Shown here one piece after another: positions 1 through 6,439 of a stretch of 6,989 nucleotides of DNA. The DNA is from Filomicrobium sp. (lineage in GTDB: Bacteria; Pseudomonadota; Alphaproteobacteria; Rhizobiales; Hyphomicrobiaceae): assembly GCA_030607105.1 (NCBI GenBank), contig JAUWFF010000056.1, positions 1 through 6,989 of the forward strand. The letters run 5' to 3'. The translations under genes and the position numbers were made by a program. The notes under the pieces are model-generated. The model searched no databases and was not told where the DNA came from. It saw nothing but the letters and a program-made list of their open reading frames with translations. Position 1 is the first letter of the stretch, and every line of letters starts with the position of its first letter.

Positions 1-1
1 A

Positions 2-1261
2 ATCCTCGGTGTCGTGATGGGCGTCGACCACAAGGCTGCGTTCGCCGACCCCGACAATGGCACCAGCCTATGGGCGCTGGCGGTCGATACGCAGGCCAAG
101 CTGCCAGGTGTCGGCCGCAAGCTGGTCGAGGCCTTGGCCTACCTCTTTCAGCAGGCCGGCCGCAGCTTCATGGACCTTTCCGTGATCCACGATAACCGCG
201 AGGCGATCGCGCTCTACACCAAACTCGGATTCGCTCAGATCCCGGTCTACTGCGTCAAGAAGAAGAACCCGGTCAACGAGAAGCTTTATATCGGCCCCGT
301 CTCGAAGGGCAGCCTCAATCCATACGCCCAGATCATTGTCGATGAGGCGCGGCGGCGCGGGGTTACCGTCGAGCTCGAGGACCGGGCTGCCGGGCTTTTC
401 ACTTTGTCGCTAGGTGGCCGGCTGATTAGCTGCCGCGAGTCGCTTTCGGACCTGACAAGCGCGGTGGCGATGAGCCGGTGCGATGACAAAACGCTTACGC
501 ACCGCCTGCTGGCTAAGGCCGGCCTCAAAGTTCCGGCGCAGGCTATCGTGTCCAAGGATGAAGACGCGCTGGTTTTTCTCAAGACGCACGAGCGGATCGT
601 TGTCAAACCGGCCAGGGGCGAGCAGGGCCGTGGTGTCTTCGTCGACCTGACGACGAAGAAGAAGGTCCTCGCCGCCGTCAAGAAGTCACGCGAGTTGTGT
701 GATCAGGTCCTGGTTGAAGAATTCGTCAGCGGGCGCGATCTGCGTATTATTGTGATCGGTGGCGAGGTCGTCGCCGCGGCGATCCGGAAGCCGGCGGCCA
801 TCGTGGGTGATGGTGTGTACACCATAATAGAGCTCATCGATAAACAGTCGCGTCGCCGGGCCGCCGCCACACGCGGTGAGAGCATGATCCCTCTGGACGA
901 AGAGACCGAGCGTGCGGTTCTCAGCGCTGGATTCCAGCTTCTCGACATTCTGCCCGCGGACACAGAATTGGAGGTGCGCAAGACAGCTAATCTTCACACC
1001 GGTGGCACAATGCTGGATGTCACAAGCGAACTTCATCCTAAACTTGCGCATGCAGCTTGCGAGGCCGCACGCGTGCTCAATATGCCGGTTGTAGGTCTCG
1101 ATTTGATCGTCAAGGCACCGAACAAGTCCCAGTACCGTTTCATCGAGGCGAACGAGCGGCCCGGGCTGGCAAACCACGAGCCAGCGCCGACGGCTGAGAA
1201 ATTCATGGATCTGCTGTTTCCGGAAACGCGAACAAGTGCTAGTGGCCCCACCAATGCCTGA
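2..1261 (+). CDS. ngg: N-acetylglutaminylglutamine synthetase (NAGGN biosynthesis), 5' end cut by window edge
   Basis: The product is a fusion of a GNAT acetyltransferase and an ATP-grasp ligase that makes N-acetylglutaminylglutamine, precursor of the osmoprotectant NAGGN, in the cytoplasm. The frame is open to the left edge and the GNAT domain is already under way, so this is the C-terminal part. The full family protein is clearly longer (near 580 residues from memory), while about 419 codons are visible here. The GNAT part shows the acetyl-CoA loop PGVGRKLV, then HDNREAIALYTKLGF. After a linker, the ATP-grasp part begins near KTLTHRLLAKAGL and carries the glycine-rich KPARGEQGRGV. Further on come VLVEEFVSGRDLR and a C-terminal metal/ATP site around VVGLDLIV and FIEANERPGL. 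The next gene is the NAGGN-type M42 peptidase, which supports the call. An asparagine-synthase-like amidotransferase (asnO) would be expected immediately upstream. The family match is from recalled sequence patterns, not a search. Confidence 0.9.
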   Translation: MLGVVMGVDHKAAFADPDNGTSLWALAVDTQAKLPGVGRKLVEALAYLFQQAGRSFMDLSVIHDNREAIALYTKLGFAQIPVYCVKKKNPVNEKLYIGPVSKGSLNPYAQIIVDEARRRGVTVELEDRAAGLFTLSLGGRLISCRESLSDLTSAVAMSRCDDKTLTHRLLAKAGLKVPAQAIVSKDEDALVFLKTHERIVVKPARGEQGRGVFVDLTTKKKVLAAVKKSRELCDQVLVEEFVSGRDLRIIVIGGEVVAAAIRKPAAIVGDGVYTIIELIDKQSRRRAAATRGESMIPLDEETERAVLSAGFQLLDILPADTELEVRKTANLHTGGTMLDVTSELHPKLAHAACEAARVLNMPVVGLDLIVKAPNKSQYRFIEANERPGLANHEPAPTAEKFMDLLFPETRTSASGPTNA

Positions 1262-1283
1262 GGTGAACCAACGGTGGGATCAC

Positions 1284-2408
1284 ATGCGAGACCTCGAGAT
1301 TGATTCCGACTATCTGTGCCGAATTCTGAAAGACCTTCTGGAGATCCCGAGCCCGACGGGGATGACCGATCAAGCGGTTGGCTATGTCTGTCACGAGTTG
1401 GAGCGACTTTCGATCCCGTTCGAGTTGACCCGCCTTGGTGCAATACGCGCCGACCTCAAAGGCCGCCAGGAAACGCCCGATCGCGCCATCGTTTCCCACG
1501 TAGATACGCTCGGCGCCATCATCAAGGGTTTTCACGCCGCTAACGACTGGCCGAAGCTCTCGCCGATCGGCCACTGGTCGGCGCGGTTCGCCGAAGGCGC
1601 GCGCGTGACAGTATTCTCCGACGAAGACGTACGGACGACTGGCACGATTCTGCCGCTGAAAGCCTCTGGTCACACTTATGGCGACGAGATCGATACGCAG
1701 CCAGCGGCGTGGTCCAACCTAGAGCTGCGGCTCGATGCGCGCGTGTCCAGCGAGGATGACATCCGCGCGCTCGGCATCCACGTCGGGGATATCGTCGCGG
1801 TACACGCCGAACCCGTGTTCTCCGACACCGGCTTTATTACGTCGCGCCATCTCGACGACAAGGCCGGTGTGGCGGCTGTTCTGGCGGCAGCGAAGGCTTT
1901 GCGGAATAACGATGTGCAGCTTCCTTTGGACTGCCACCTGCTGTTTACGATTTCCGAGGAAGTCGGCGTTGGCGCTTCGCACATCCTGCATGGCGATGTC
2001 GCCGAAATGCTGTCGGTCGACAACGGCACAATCGCATCCGTGCAGTACACCTGCGATTACGGTGTCACGATTGCGATGCAGGACTCTACCGGCCCGTTCG
2101 ACTGGCACCTGACGCGAAGCCTGCTTCGGCTTTGCAAGGACTACGACATCGAGCACAGCCGTGATGTCTTCAACCATTACCGAAGTGATGCAGCGGCGGC
2201 TCTAGAAGCGGGCAATGACATCCGTACGGCTCTGGTCTGCTTTGGACTTGATGCTTCACACGGCTATGAGCGCGTGCACCTGGATTCGCTAACCAGCCTT
2301 GCACGCCTGCTGGTGCTCTACGCGCAAAGCTCGGCGCTATTCGACCGCGACCGTGCACTTCTTGGTCCACTGGGTGATCTGCCGCCCGCCGAAGAGGATA
2401 GTCCGTGA
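1284..2408 (+). CDS. NAGGN-system M42 family metallopeptidase
   Basis: This is a cytoplasmic dinuclear-metal aminopeptidase of the M42/PepA-like family, of the subtype encoded with ngg; its exact substrate in NAGGN metabolism is not known. Counting from the ATG at 1284 (374 residues), the expected metal and catalytic residues are all present. They are H72 and D74 in SHVDTLGA, D191/D192 in LDDKAG, E225/E226 in SEEVGVG, D246 in SVDNG and H326 in DASHGYERVH. The N-terminus LLEIPSPTG is typical of the family. I chose 1284 because GGTGGGA lies just upstream at 1273-1279. In-frame starts at 1236 (GTG) and 1254 (ATG) overlap the end of ngg but lack a clear ribosome-binding site. With 1284 the gap to ngg is 22 bases; with the others the genes overlap. 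Either way they look co-transcribed. No broken motif was seen. Confidence 0.88.
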   Translation: MRDLEIDSDYLCRILKDLLEIPSPTGMTDQAVGYVCHELERLSIPFELTRLGAIRADLKGRQETPDRAIVSHVDTLGAIIKGFHAANDWPKLSPIGHWSARFAEGARVTVFSDEDVRTTGTILPLKASGHTYGDEIDTQPAAWSNLELRLDARVSSEDDIRALGIHVGDIVAVHAEPVFSDTGFITSRHLDDKAGVAAVLAAAKALRNNDVQLPLDCHLLFTISEEVGVGASHILHGDVAEMLSVDNGTIASVQYTCDYGVTIAMQDSTGPFDWHLTRSLLRLCKDYDIEHSRDVFNHYRSDAAAALEAGNDIRTALVCFGLDASHGYERVHLDSLTSLARLLVLYAQSSALFDRDRALLGPLGDLPPAEEDSP

Positions 2409-2410
2409 CC

Positions 2411-2491
2411 GGCCGCTCTTTGCCGTAAGCGGGTTCGCCGGCGACACCAAAAACGAAGAGCGGCACGCCCGTCCTTGAAGAATGAGCGGCC
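2411..2491. terminator. Inverted repeats in convergent gap, possible bidirectional terminator
   Basis: Between the ends of the converging peptidase and CBS genes, GCCGCTCTT (2412-2420) is the exact reverse complement of AAGAGCGGC (2456-2464). GGCCGCTC (2411-2418) also pairs with GAGCGGCC (2484-2491). The two pairings share the left arm and exclude each other. The loop is long (35 bases or more) and neither arm is followed by a T-run, so a classic intrinsic terminator is not shown; its position is the main argument. Confidence 0.3.
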
Positions 2492-2508
2492 GCTATGATC
2501 AAAGAGCG

Positions 2509-2952
2509 TTAGTGAACCAGCTTCTCGCCGGCGATGTAGTTTTCCAGCTGTTCAATGACAAAGCTCTGGTCGTCGATGATCGCTTTCACAATATCACCGA
2601 TGGAGACTATCCCGATGACCTTGCCCTGCTCCAGCACCGGCAGATGCCGAACGCGTTTGCGGGTCATCAGATCCATGCACTCATCGACGGTTTGCTCTGG
2701 CCGAGCGCACACCACGGTGCGGCTCATGATCTCGCCGACGGGCGTGTCTGGCGAGGCCTTGCCCTTGAGGATGACGTTTCTGGCGTAATGCCGCTCGGTG
2801 ATGATGCCGACCAGCTTGCTTTCCTTCATGACGAGCAGAGAGCCAACATTCTGCTCAGCCATAAGGCTGATCGCTTCATAGACGCTCTGCGCAGGACGAA
2901 CGGTAAAGACCTGATGTCCCTTGCAGTCGATCAATTGTTTAGCGTTAAGCAC
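2509..2952 (-). CDS. Tandem CBS-domain protein
   Basis: The product is a small (147-residue) soluble protein made almost entirely of two CBS domains, a module that senses adenine nucleotides or other ligands. Domain 1 spans about residues 10-65, with VYEAISLMAEQNVGSLLV and LVGIITERHYARNV. Domain 2 spans about residues 75-135, with VDECMDLMTRKRVRHLPV and VIGIVSIGDIVKAI. The D/E-R and G-D ends of each motif fit ligand-binding CBS pairs. The start is GTG at 2952, supported by a strong AAGGAGG upstream with AGGAGG ending 8 bases before it. The gene converges on the NAGGN peptidase and diverges from the channel gene. No effector domain is attached, so its partner and ligand cannot be told from sequence. 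Stand-alone CBS pairs of this type are common in Hyphomicrobiales and are often stress-linked; that link is family knowledge, not shown here. Confidence 0.85.
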   Translation of the reverse strand: MLNAKQLIDCKGHQVFTVRPAQSVYEAISLMAEQNVGSLLVMKESKLVGIITERHYARNVILKGKASPDTPVGEIMSRTVVCARPEQTVDECMDLMTRKRVRHLPVLEQGKVIGIVSIGDIVKAIIDDQSFVIEQLENYIAGEKLVH

Positions 2953-2960
2953 TTGGGGTA

Positions 2961-2967
2961 CCTCCTT
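2961..2967 (-). promoter_or_regulatory. Strong ribosome-binding site of the CBS-domain gene
   Basis: On the - strand the bases read AAGGAGG, a full match to the anti-Shine-Dalgarno core, 8 bases before a GTG codon. This fixes the GTG at 2952 as the start although it is not ATG. Confidence 0.7.
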
Positions 2968-3387
2968 CTAACTAGGTTCCCCCCTTCGCCTCAATCCCTC
3001 GCGATTTGATCCATTTATGGACTACTGCGCCTTCCACTTTAGTAAACAATAGCGCAATAAGTTACTCTTGTCGCCGACATAAGAGCGACTGACCACAGCT
3101 TGGCTTCGCCCGAGACTGTTCATTGAGTCATGAATACTTGAGATACCAGAAGCGCCGCGCGGTCCGGTTTCCTGCCGTAACTGGATGAAATCGTGGCAAA
3201 ATCGTCAAGCCGAGTATGGGCGGCGCGCCCGTAAGCGTCCAATATGCATTTGCGACGTCATCAATTGCACGACCTGCTTGCGGGTAGTTCGCCTTTTCCT
3301 AGCCCTTCGTGGTTTGATTGATGGTTTCGGCTGAGTTCGGCCCAGTCCGGAGTGTCTCACTTCGCCGGGTCGCTGCGGAGAATGATA
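2968..3387. other. Divergent intergenic region with no gene seen
   Basis: About 420 bases separate the CBS gene (leftward) from the channel gene (rightward) and should hold both promoters. I see no convincing sigma-70 -35/-10 pair and no FNR/FixK-type TTGAT-N4-ATCAA palindrome. The only local structure is an imperfect inverted repeat at 3065-3085 (CTCTT-GTC / GAC-AT-AAGAG), which could be an operator or chance. Open frames through this stretch on either strand lack a start with a ribosome-binding site and show no family motif. The part nearest the channel could encode a longer N-terminus only if translation began at GTG 3352. Confidence 0.5.
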
Positions 3388-4566
3388 ATGGATACCTCGA
3401 AACCGGAGCGCGCGCCGACACTGCGCCAGCGCATTTTCGAGATCCTCGAACACGGTCGCCGGCGCGATTTCGCCTCGCGCATAGTCGATGGTTTTCTTGT
3501 CGTCCTCGTGGTGAGCAACGTCGCCGTCGTGATTGCGCAATCTGTGCCGGAGGTCGCCGCCGAATACGGTGCTTCGCTTCACGCTTTCGACCGGCTCTGC
3601 GTCATCGTCTTTGCGATTGAGTACATCGCCCGGATTTGGGTTGCGCCGGAACACCCCATGATGCGTGGTAAAGGTCCGCTTATGGCTCGACTGCGGTTCG
3701 CGGCAACCCCACTGATGGTTATCGACGCGCTAGCGCTGGTGCCCTGGGTTCTCGAAGTCTTATTCCCACACAGCGCGCTGATGCCGCTTACTCGGTTGGT
3801 GCGCCTTTTGAAGCTCGCGCGCTATTCGCCCGCCATTGCCACGATCGGCCGTGTCATTGTTTCGGAGCGTCGAGCTTTGATGGCCTGCGTCATCATCCTG
3901 AGTGGCGTGCTGCTCGCCGCGGCGGCGGTCATGCTGGCCATCGAAGGGCGTGCGCAGCCGGAGCGCCTTGGCGATATGCCGAAAACAATGTGGTGGGCGG
4001 CGGCGATGCTCGCGAAGATCGGCGGTGGCGAAACCGAGCCCGTGACTGCGCTCGGACGTATCGTGGCTGCGATCACAGTGATGCTCGGCATTTTTTGCTT
4101 TGCCCTGCCGGTGGCCATCATTGGGCGGGGTTTTTACGAGGAGATACGGCGGCGCGATTTCGTAATCACGTTCGCCATGGTGGCCCGTGTACCGCTGTTC
4201 TCGAAACTCGATGCCGCGGCGATCGCCGATCTCGTTAGCATGCTGAGGGCCCGAACCGTCACACCGGGCACGACCCTGATGCGCCAGGGCGATCGCGGCG
4301 ATGCCATGTACTTCATTGCAAGCGGTAGCGTCGAAGTCTCGACAGACACCCTCACCGTGCATCTTTCGGAAGGGGACTTCTTCGGCGAAATGGCCCTGCT
4401 TTCGAAGGAGCCGCGAACAGCGACGGTCACAGCGGAGAGCTCGACGGACTTGCTGGTACTCGAGGTCGATGACTTTTTGCGCCTGCTCGACAGGCTTCCG
4501 GCCTTCAAGGAACATATTCAGCAAGTGGCAAGAGCGCGACGACAAGGCACTGTCAGAGGGTCCTAG
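3388..4566 (+). CDS. MloK1-type cyclic-nucleotide-gated ion channel with non-canonical pore filter
   Basis: This is an inner-membrane tetrameric channel subunit with six transmembrane helices followed directly by a cyclic-nucleotide-binding domain, the layout of Mesorhizobium loti MloK1 (no long C-linker). Residues count from ATG 3388 (392 residues). S1 is near 33-52. S2 carries FAIEYIARIW, and an Asp lies in S3. S4 has basic residues every third position (R136, R139, K142, R145). S5 is near 160-185, then pore helix and S6. The binding domain holds the phosphate-binding cassette F332-G-E-M-A-L to R343-T-A-T-V; the Glu and Arg that contact cAMP are kept, so binding is likely. The filter is odd: K-I-G-G-G-E at residues 210-215 replaces T-V-G-Y-G-D, so potassium selectivity is doubtful. 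The start at 3388 is chosen because GGAG (3377-3380) lies 7 bases upstream; ATG 3382 and GTG 3352 are in-frame alternatives. The gene stands alone between the CBS and thioredoxin-like genes. Confidence 0.85.
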   Translation: MDTSKPERAPTLRQRIFEILEHGRRRDFASRIVDGFLVVLVVSNVAVVIAQSVPEVAAEYGASLHAFDRLCVIVFAIEYIARIWVAPEHPMMRGKGPLMARLRFAATPLMVIDALALVPWVLEVLFPHSALMPLTRLVRLLKLARYSPAIATIGRVIVSERRALMACVIILSGVLLAAAAVMLAIEGRAQPERLGDMPKTMWWAAAMLAKIGGGETEPVTALGRIVAAITVMLGIFCFALPVAIIGRGFYEEIRRRDFVITFAMVARVPLFSKLDAAAIADLVSMLRARTVTPGTTLMRQGDRGDAMYFIASGSVEVSTDTLTVHLSEGDFFGEMALLSKEPRTATVTAESSTDLLVLEVDDFLRLLDRLPAFKEHIQQVARARRQGTVRGS

Positions 4567-4659
4567 GCGACGAGACGCTGCTGATCACGAACATATTCCT
4601 TGCTGGTGATCGAGGCGTTGACCAGCGTGGCTTCACAAACGACGTGGAGCTTGCTGGTT

Positions 4660-5244
4660 ATGATTGCGTATTTGTCGCCATCGCGGCGTGGTTTCTTGTC
4701 GTCAACGGCCGCCGCTGCAGTGACCGCTCTCGTGGCTCCTTGCTGCCTGGCAGAGGAAGCTCGTGTTGGCCGCCTGGCGCCGGCTTGGGACATTACCGAG
4801 TGGATCAATCAGGACCCGGGCAACGTCGACTCCCTGCGCGGCAAAGTCATCGTGATCGACTTCTTTCAGCTCTGGTGCCCAGGCTGCAATCAATTCTCCG
4901 GCCCGCTCCTCACACACTGGCAGCAGAAATTCACGCAGAACATCGCCGATGGCCAGCTGTTGCTGGTGAAGATCCATACGGTCTTTGAAGGGCACAGCTA
5001 TCAAACGGTCAGGCGCTTGAAGGGCTATATCAAAGAAAAGGGGATCGCCCTGCCGGTCGGTGTCGACCGACATGCTGACGGCCAGCGCCTGCCGGAGACG
5101 ATGCGCCGCTACCGCACGCGCGGCACGCCCGAAATTGCTATCATTGATAGCAATGGAATGATCTGTTTTCAGGAGTTCGGTTATTTCGAGCCGAGACCAG
5201 TCGAGACAATGATCCAATCGCTGATCGCCGCGACCCGAACCTGA
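4660..5244 (+). CDS. Tat-exported thioredoxin-fold (TlpA/redoxin-like) protein
   Basis: The product is a predicted periplasmic thiol-disulfide protein. From ATG 4660 it has 194 residues. The N-terminus carries S-R-R-G-F-L, a good twin-arginine export motif, followed by an alanine-rich core and a likely cleavage after CLA (APCCLA/EE). The mature part shows the thioredoxin fold: VIVIDFFQLWCPGC with active-site cysteines at about residues 73 and 76, a central helix/strand unit, and the cis-proline loop RGTPEIAIID. CPGC differs from CGPC of thioredoxin and CPHC of DsbA, and redox direction cannot be set from it. The start is chosen for the signal peptide and for GGAG at 4646-4649, 10 bases upstream; an in-frame upstream start at 4600 would bury the Tat motif at residue 28. 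It lies 93 bases after the channel on the same strand, so co-transcription is possible but not shown. Its client protein is unknown; cytochrome maturation is one option. Confidence 0.75.
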   Translation: MIAYLSPSRRGFLSSTAAAAVTALVAPCCLAEEARVGRLAPAWDITEWINQDPGNVDSLRGKVIVIDFFQLWCPGCNQFSGPLLTHWQQKFTQNIADGQLLLVKIHTVFEGHSYQTVRRLKGYIKEKGIALPVGVDRHADGQRLPETMRRYRTRGTPEIAIIDSNGMICFQEFGYFEPRPVETMIQSLIAATRT

Positions 5245-5286
5245 CGCCGGCGGTACGCACTCAGTGCTGCAGGTTCAATGGAAAGG

Positions 5287-5361
5287 TGGTGGGCGCTACT
5301 GGGATCGAACCAGTGACCCCTACCATGTCAAGGTAGTGCTCTACCGCTGAGCTAAGCGCCC
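5287..5361 (-). tRNA. tRNA-Val (anticodon GAC), CCA encoded
   Basis: Read on the - strand, the gene folds into a complete cloverleaf. The acceptor stem is GGGCGCT/AGCGCCC, the D stem GCTC/GAGC, the anticodon stem CTACC/GGTAG with loop TTGACAT, and the T stem ACTGG/CCAGT with loop TTCGATC. All stems pair perfectly and the variable loop is 5 bases. The anticodon is GAC, reading valine codons GUC and GUU. The discriminator A at 5290 is followed by an encoded CCA (5289-5287). The gene lies between the convergent thioredoxin-like gene and the end of the methanol-oxidation genes. tRNA 3' ends are common integration sites, but no integrase or repeated tRNA fragment is visible in this window. Confidence 0.95.
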
Positions 5362-5509
5362 CTAACAGAGAACCTGTCTTCTGCCCTTGTATCCGGTGCG
5401 GTTCGAGCTCTTGGAGAAACAGCCGAGAGCACGCCGGGAGAATGGGAAGTTGTCGTTTACTCAAGCTGCCGAAAGAACGCAAGAACGTTGTTTGACGCTG
5501 TTGCAGAGA

Positions 5510-5532
5510 CGGCGGCCGGCCAGCGGCCGCCG
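5510..5532 (-). terminator. GC-rich hairpin after the XoxJ-type gene
   Basis: A perfect 9-base-pair stem, CGGCGGCCG/CGGCCGCCG, with a 5-base loop (5519-5523) starts about 30 bases beyond the stop codon at 5564. It has no T-run on either side, so it could be a transcription-pausing or RNA-stabilising 3' structure rather than a textbook intrinsic terminator. Its position at the end of the leftward operon supports a role in 3'-end formation. Confidence 0.45.
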
Positions 5533-5563
5533 CTCGGCGATATCACGGGTAGGTTGTGCAGTT

Positions 5564-6439
5564 CTACTGCGACGTCCGCGCCGACGTAATTTGCTGATCA
5601 TTCTCGTCGATGATCGGGACCTTGAAATCCAGAAGCACCTGGTCGATTTCACCTTGCCGCGTCTTGATGATATCGTTGAGTTCGCGTTTCCACCTGGTAT
5701 CAGCCTGGCGCACACCCATGGTGATCCGGAAAGCCATCGGCGGATAGCGACCCTCCTTCAAGAGCGGAACGACAGCTAAATCGTCCTTGCCGTCCTGGCT
5801 GGCGAAATAACCTGCGTTTGGTCCCCAGAGAATGCCGACATCGATCTCACCCGCGCGAAGGTCCTTCAGCATCGTCTCGGTCGGCGAATCGTACCGGCGA
5901 TCAACGAACAGATGGTATGGCCTGGCCGAGGTCATGAGCCCGACGCGATTGAGAACGGTTGCTGGTGGAGTTCCAGCAATAACCCCAATCCGCTTTCCTT
6001 TCAGGCGATCATCAGAAAGCTGCACAACACCGTCGAGTTCGCCGCCCTTCTTATAAACAAGCGCGTAGGCGGAACGGTAATAGTGGTTCGTATTCAGGAC
6101 CATCTCATCGCCCTGTGCATAGCCGATGACGAGGTCGCAGGCTTTCGCGAAAAGAGTCCGTCGAATGAACCCGGTGGCTTGCGGAAACCAAGTATACTCG
6201 ACGGGGATACCGCCCAATTCTTCCGCGACTAACTCTGCGATTTTATTTTCAAAACCCGGCTTGGCCGGATCGTCGCTGGAGAATGGTACGTTAGCAGGAT
6301 CTGCGCAGACGCGAAGAACGCGTCGATTAACCAGATCAGCACGCGTACCTTCTGCCGCCTCGGCGGCAACGCCGCCGAGAACGGTGAGAGCGAGCGCCGT
6401 GGCGATCGCCGCGCGTAGATTAGCCGGCAAGACAGTCAT
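5564..6439 (-). CDS. xoxJ: Quinoprotein dehydrogenase-associated periplasmic substrate-binding-like protein (XoxJ/MxaJ family)
   Basis: The product is a periplasmic protein with the fold of a family-3 ABC substrate-binding protein that works with PQQ-dependent methanol dehydrogenases. Members are thought to bind and help activate the dehydrogenase rather than serve transport. From ATG 6439 it has 291 residues. An N-terminal signal peptide runs to a likely cleavage after AEA near residue 28. Family features follow: RVLRVCADPANVPFS at the mature N-terminus, GFENKIAELVAEELG, EYTWFPQ, LVIGYAQGDE, the hinge region KRIGVIAGTPPA and DVGILWGPNAGYF. I chose 6439 because GAGG lies 6 bases upstream and the signal peptide then starts normally; an in-frame ATG at 6493 would add 18 basic residues. 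It overlaps the end of the cytochrome gene by 20 bases, so translational coupling is likely. The name xoxJ rather than mxaJ rests on the neighbouring four-cysteine cytochrome and is an inference, since the dehydrogenase lies outside the window. Confidence 0.85.
   Translation of the reverse strand: MTVLPANLRAAIATALALTVLGGVAAEAAEGTRADLVNRRVLRVCADPANVPFSSDDPAKPGFENKIAELVAEELGGIPVEYTWFPQATGFIRRTLFAKACDLVIGYAQGDEMVLNTNHYYRSAYALVYKKGGELDGVVQLSDDRLKGKRIGVIAGTPPATVLNRVGLMTSARPYHLFVDRRYDSPTETMLKDLRAGEIDVGILWGPNAGYFASQDGKDDLAVVPLLKEGRYPPMAFRITMGVRQADTRWKRELNDIIKTRQGEIDQVLLDFKVPIIDENDQQITSARTSQ

Noticed and set aside
286..1177. - strand open frames opposite ngg
   Set aside because: They are antisense to the conserved GNAT/ATP-grasp protein and have no motifs or supported starts.
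2482..3009. + strand open frame of 175 codons covering the CBS gene
   Set aside because: The - strand frame has two clear CBS domains and a perfect ribosome-binding site; this frame is its antisense shadow with no motif.
2971..3060. Possible -35/-10 promoter for the CBS gene
   Set aside because: Several AT-rich hexamers occur but none pairs at 16-18 base spacing with acceptable matches.
3760..4545. Long - strand open frame (261 codons) opposite the channel gene
   Set aside because: It is antisense to a well-supported channel with family motifs. Its composition (many H, R, D, Q) is that of a mirror frame in GC-rich DNA, and it shows no domain.
4563..4808. - strand frame of 81 codons between channel and thioredoxin-like gene
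   Set aside because: Its C-terminal part looked protein-like at first, but it overlaps the Tat signal of a supported gene, has no recognisable family and no ribosome-binding site I could find.
5257..5267. GCACT-C-AGTGC palindrome between the thioredoxin-like gene and tRNA
   Set aside because: The loop is one base and there is no T-run; too small to call a terminator.
5261..5482. - strand open frame of 73 codons across the tRNA
   Set aside because: It reads through the tRNA-Val cloverleaf, a common source of spurious small proteins.
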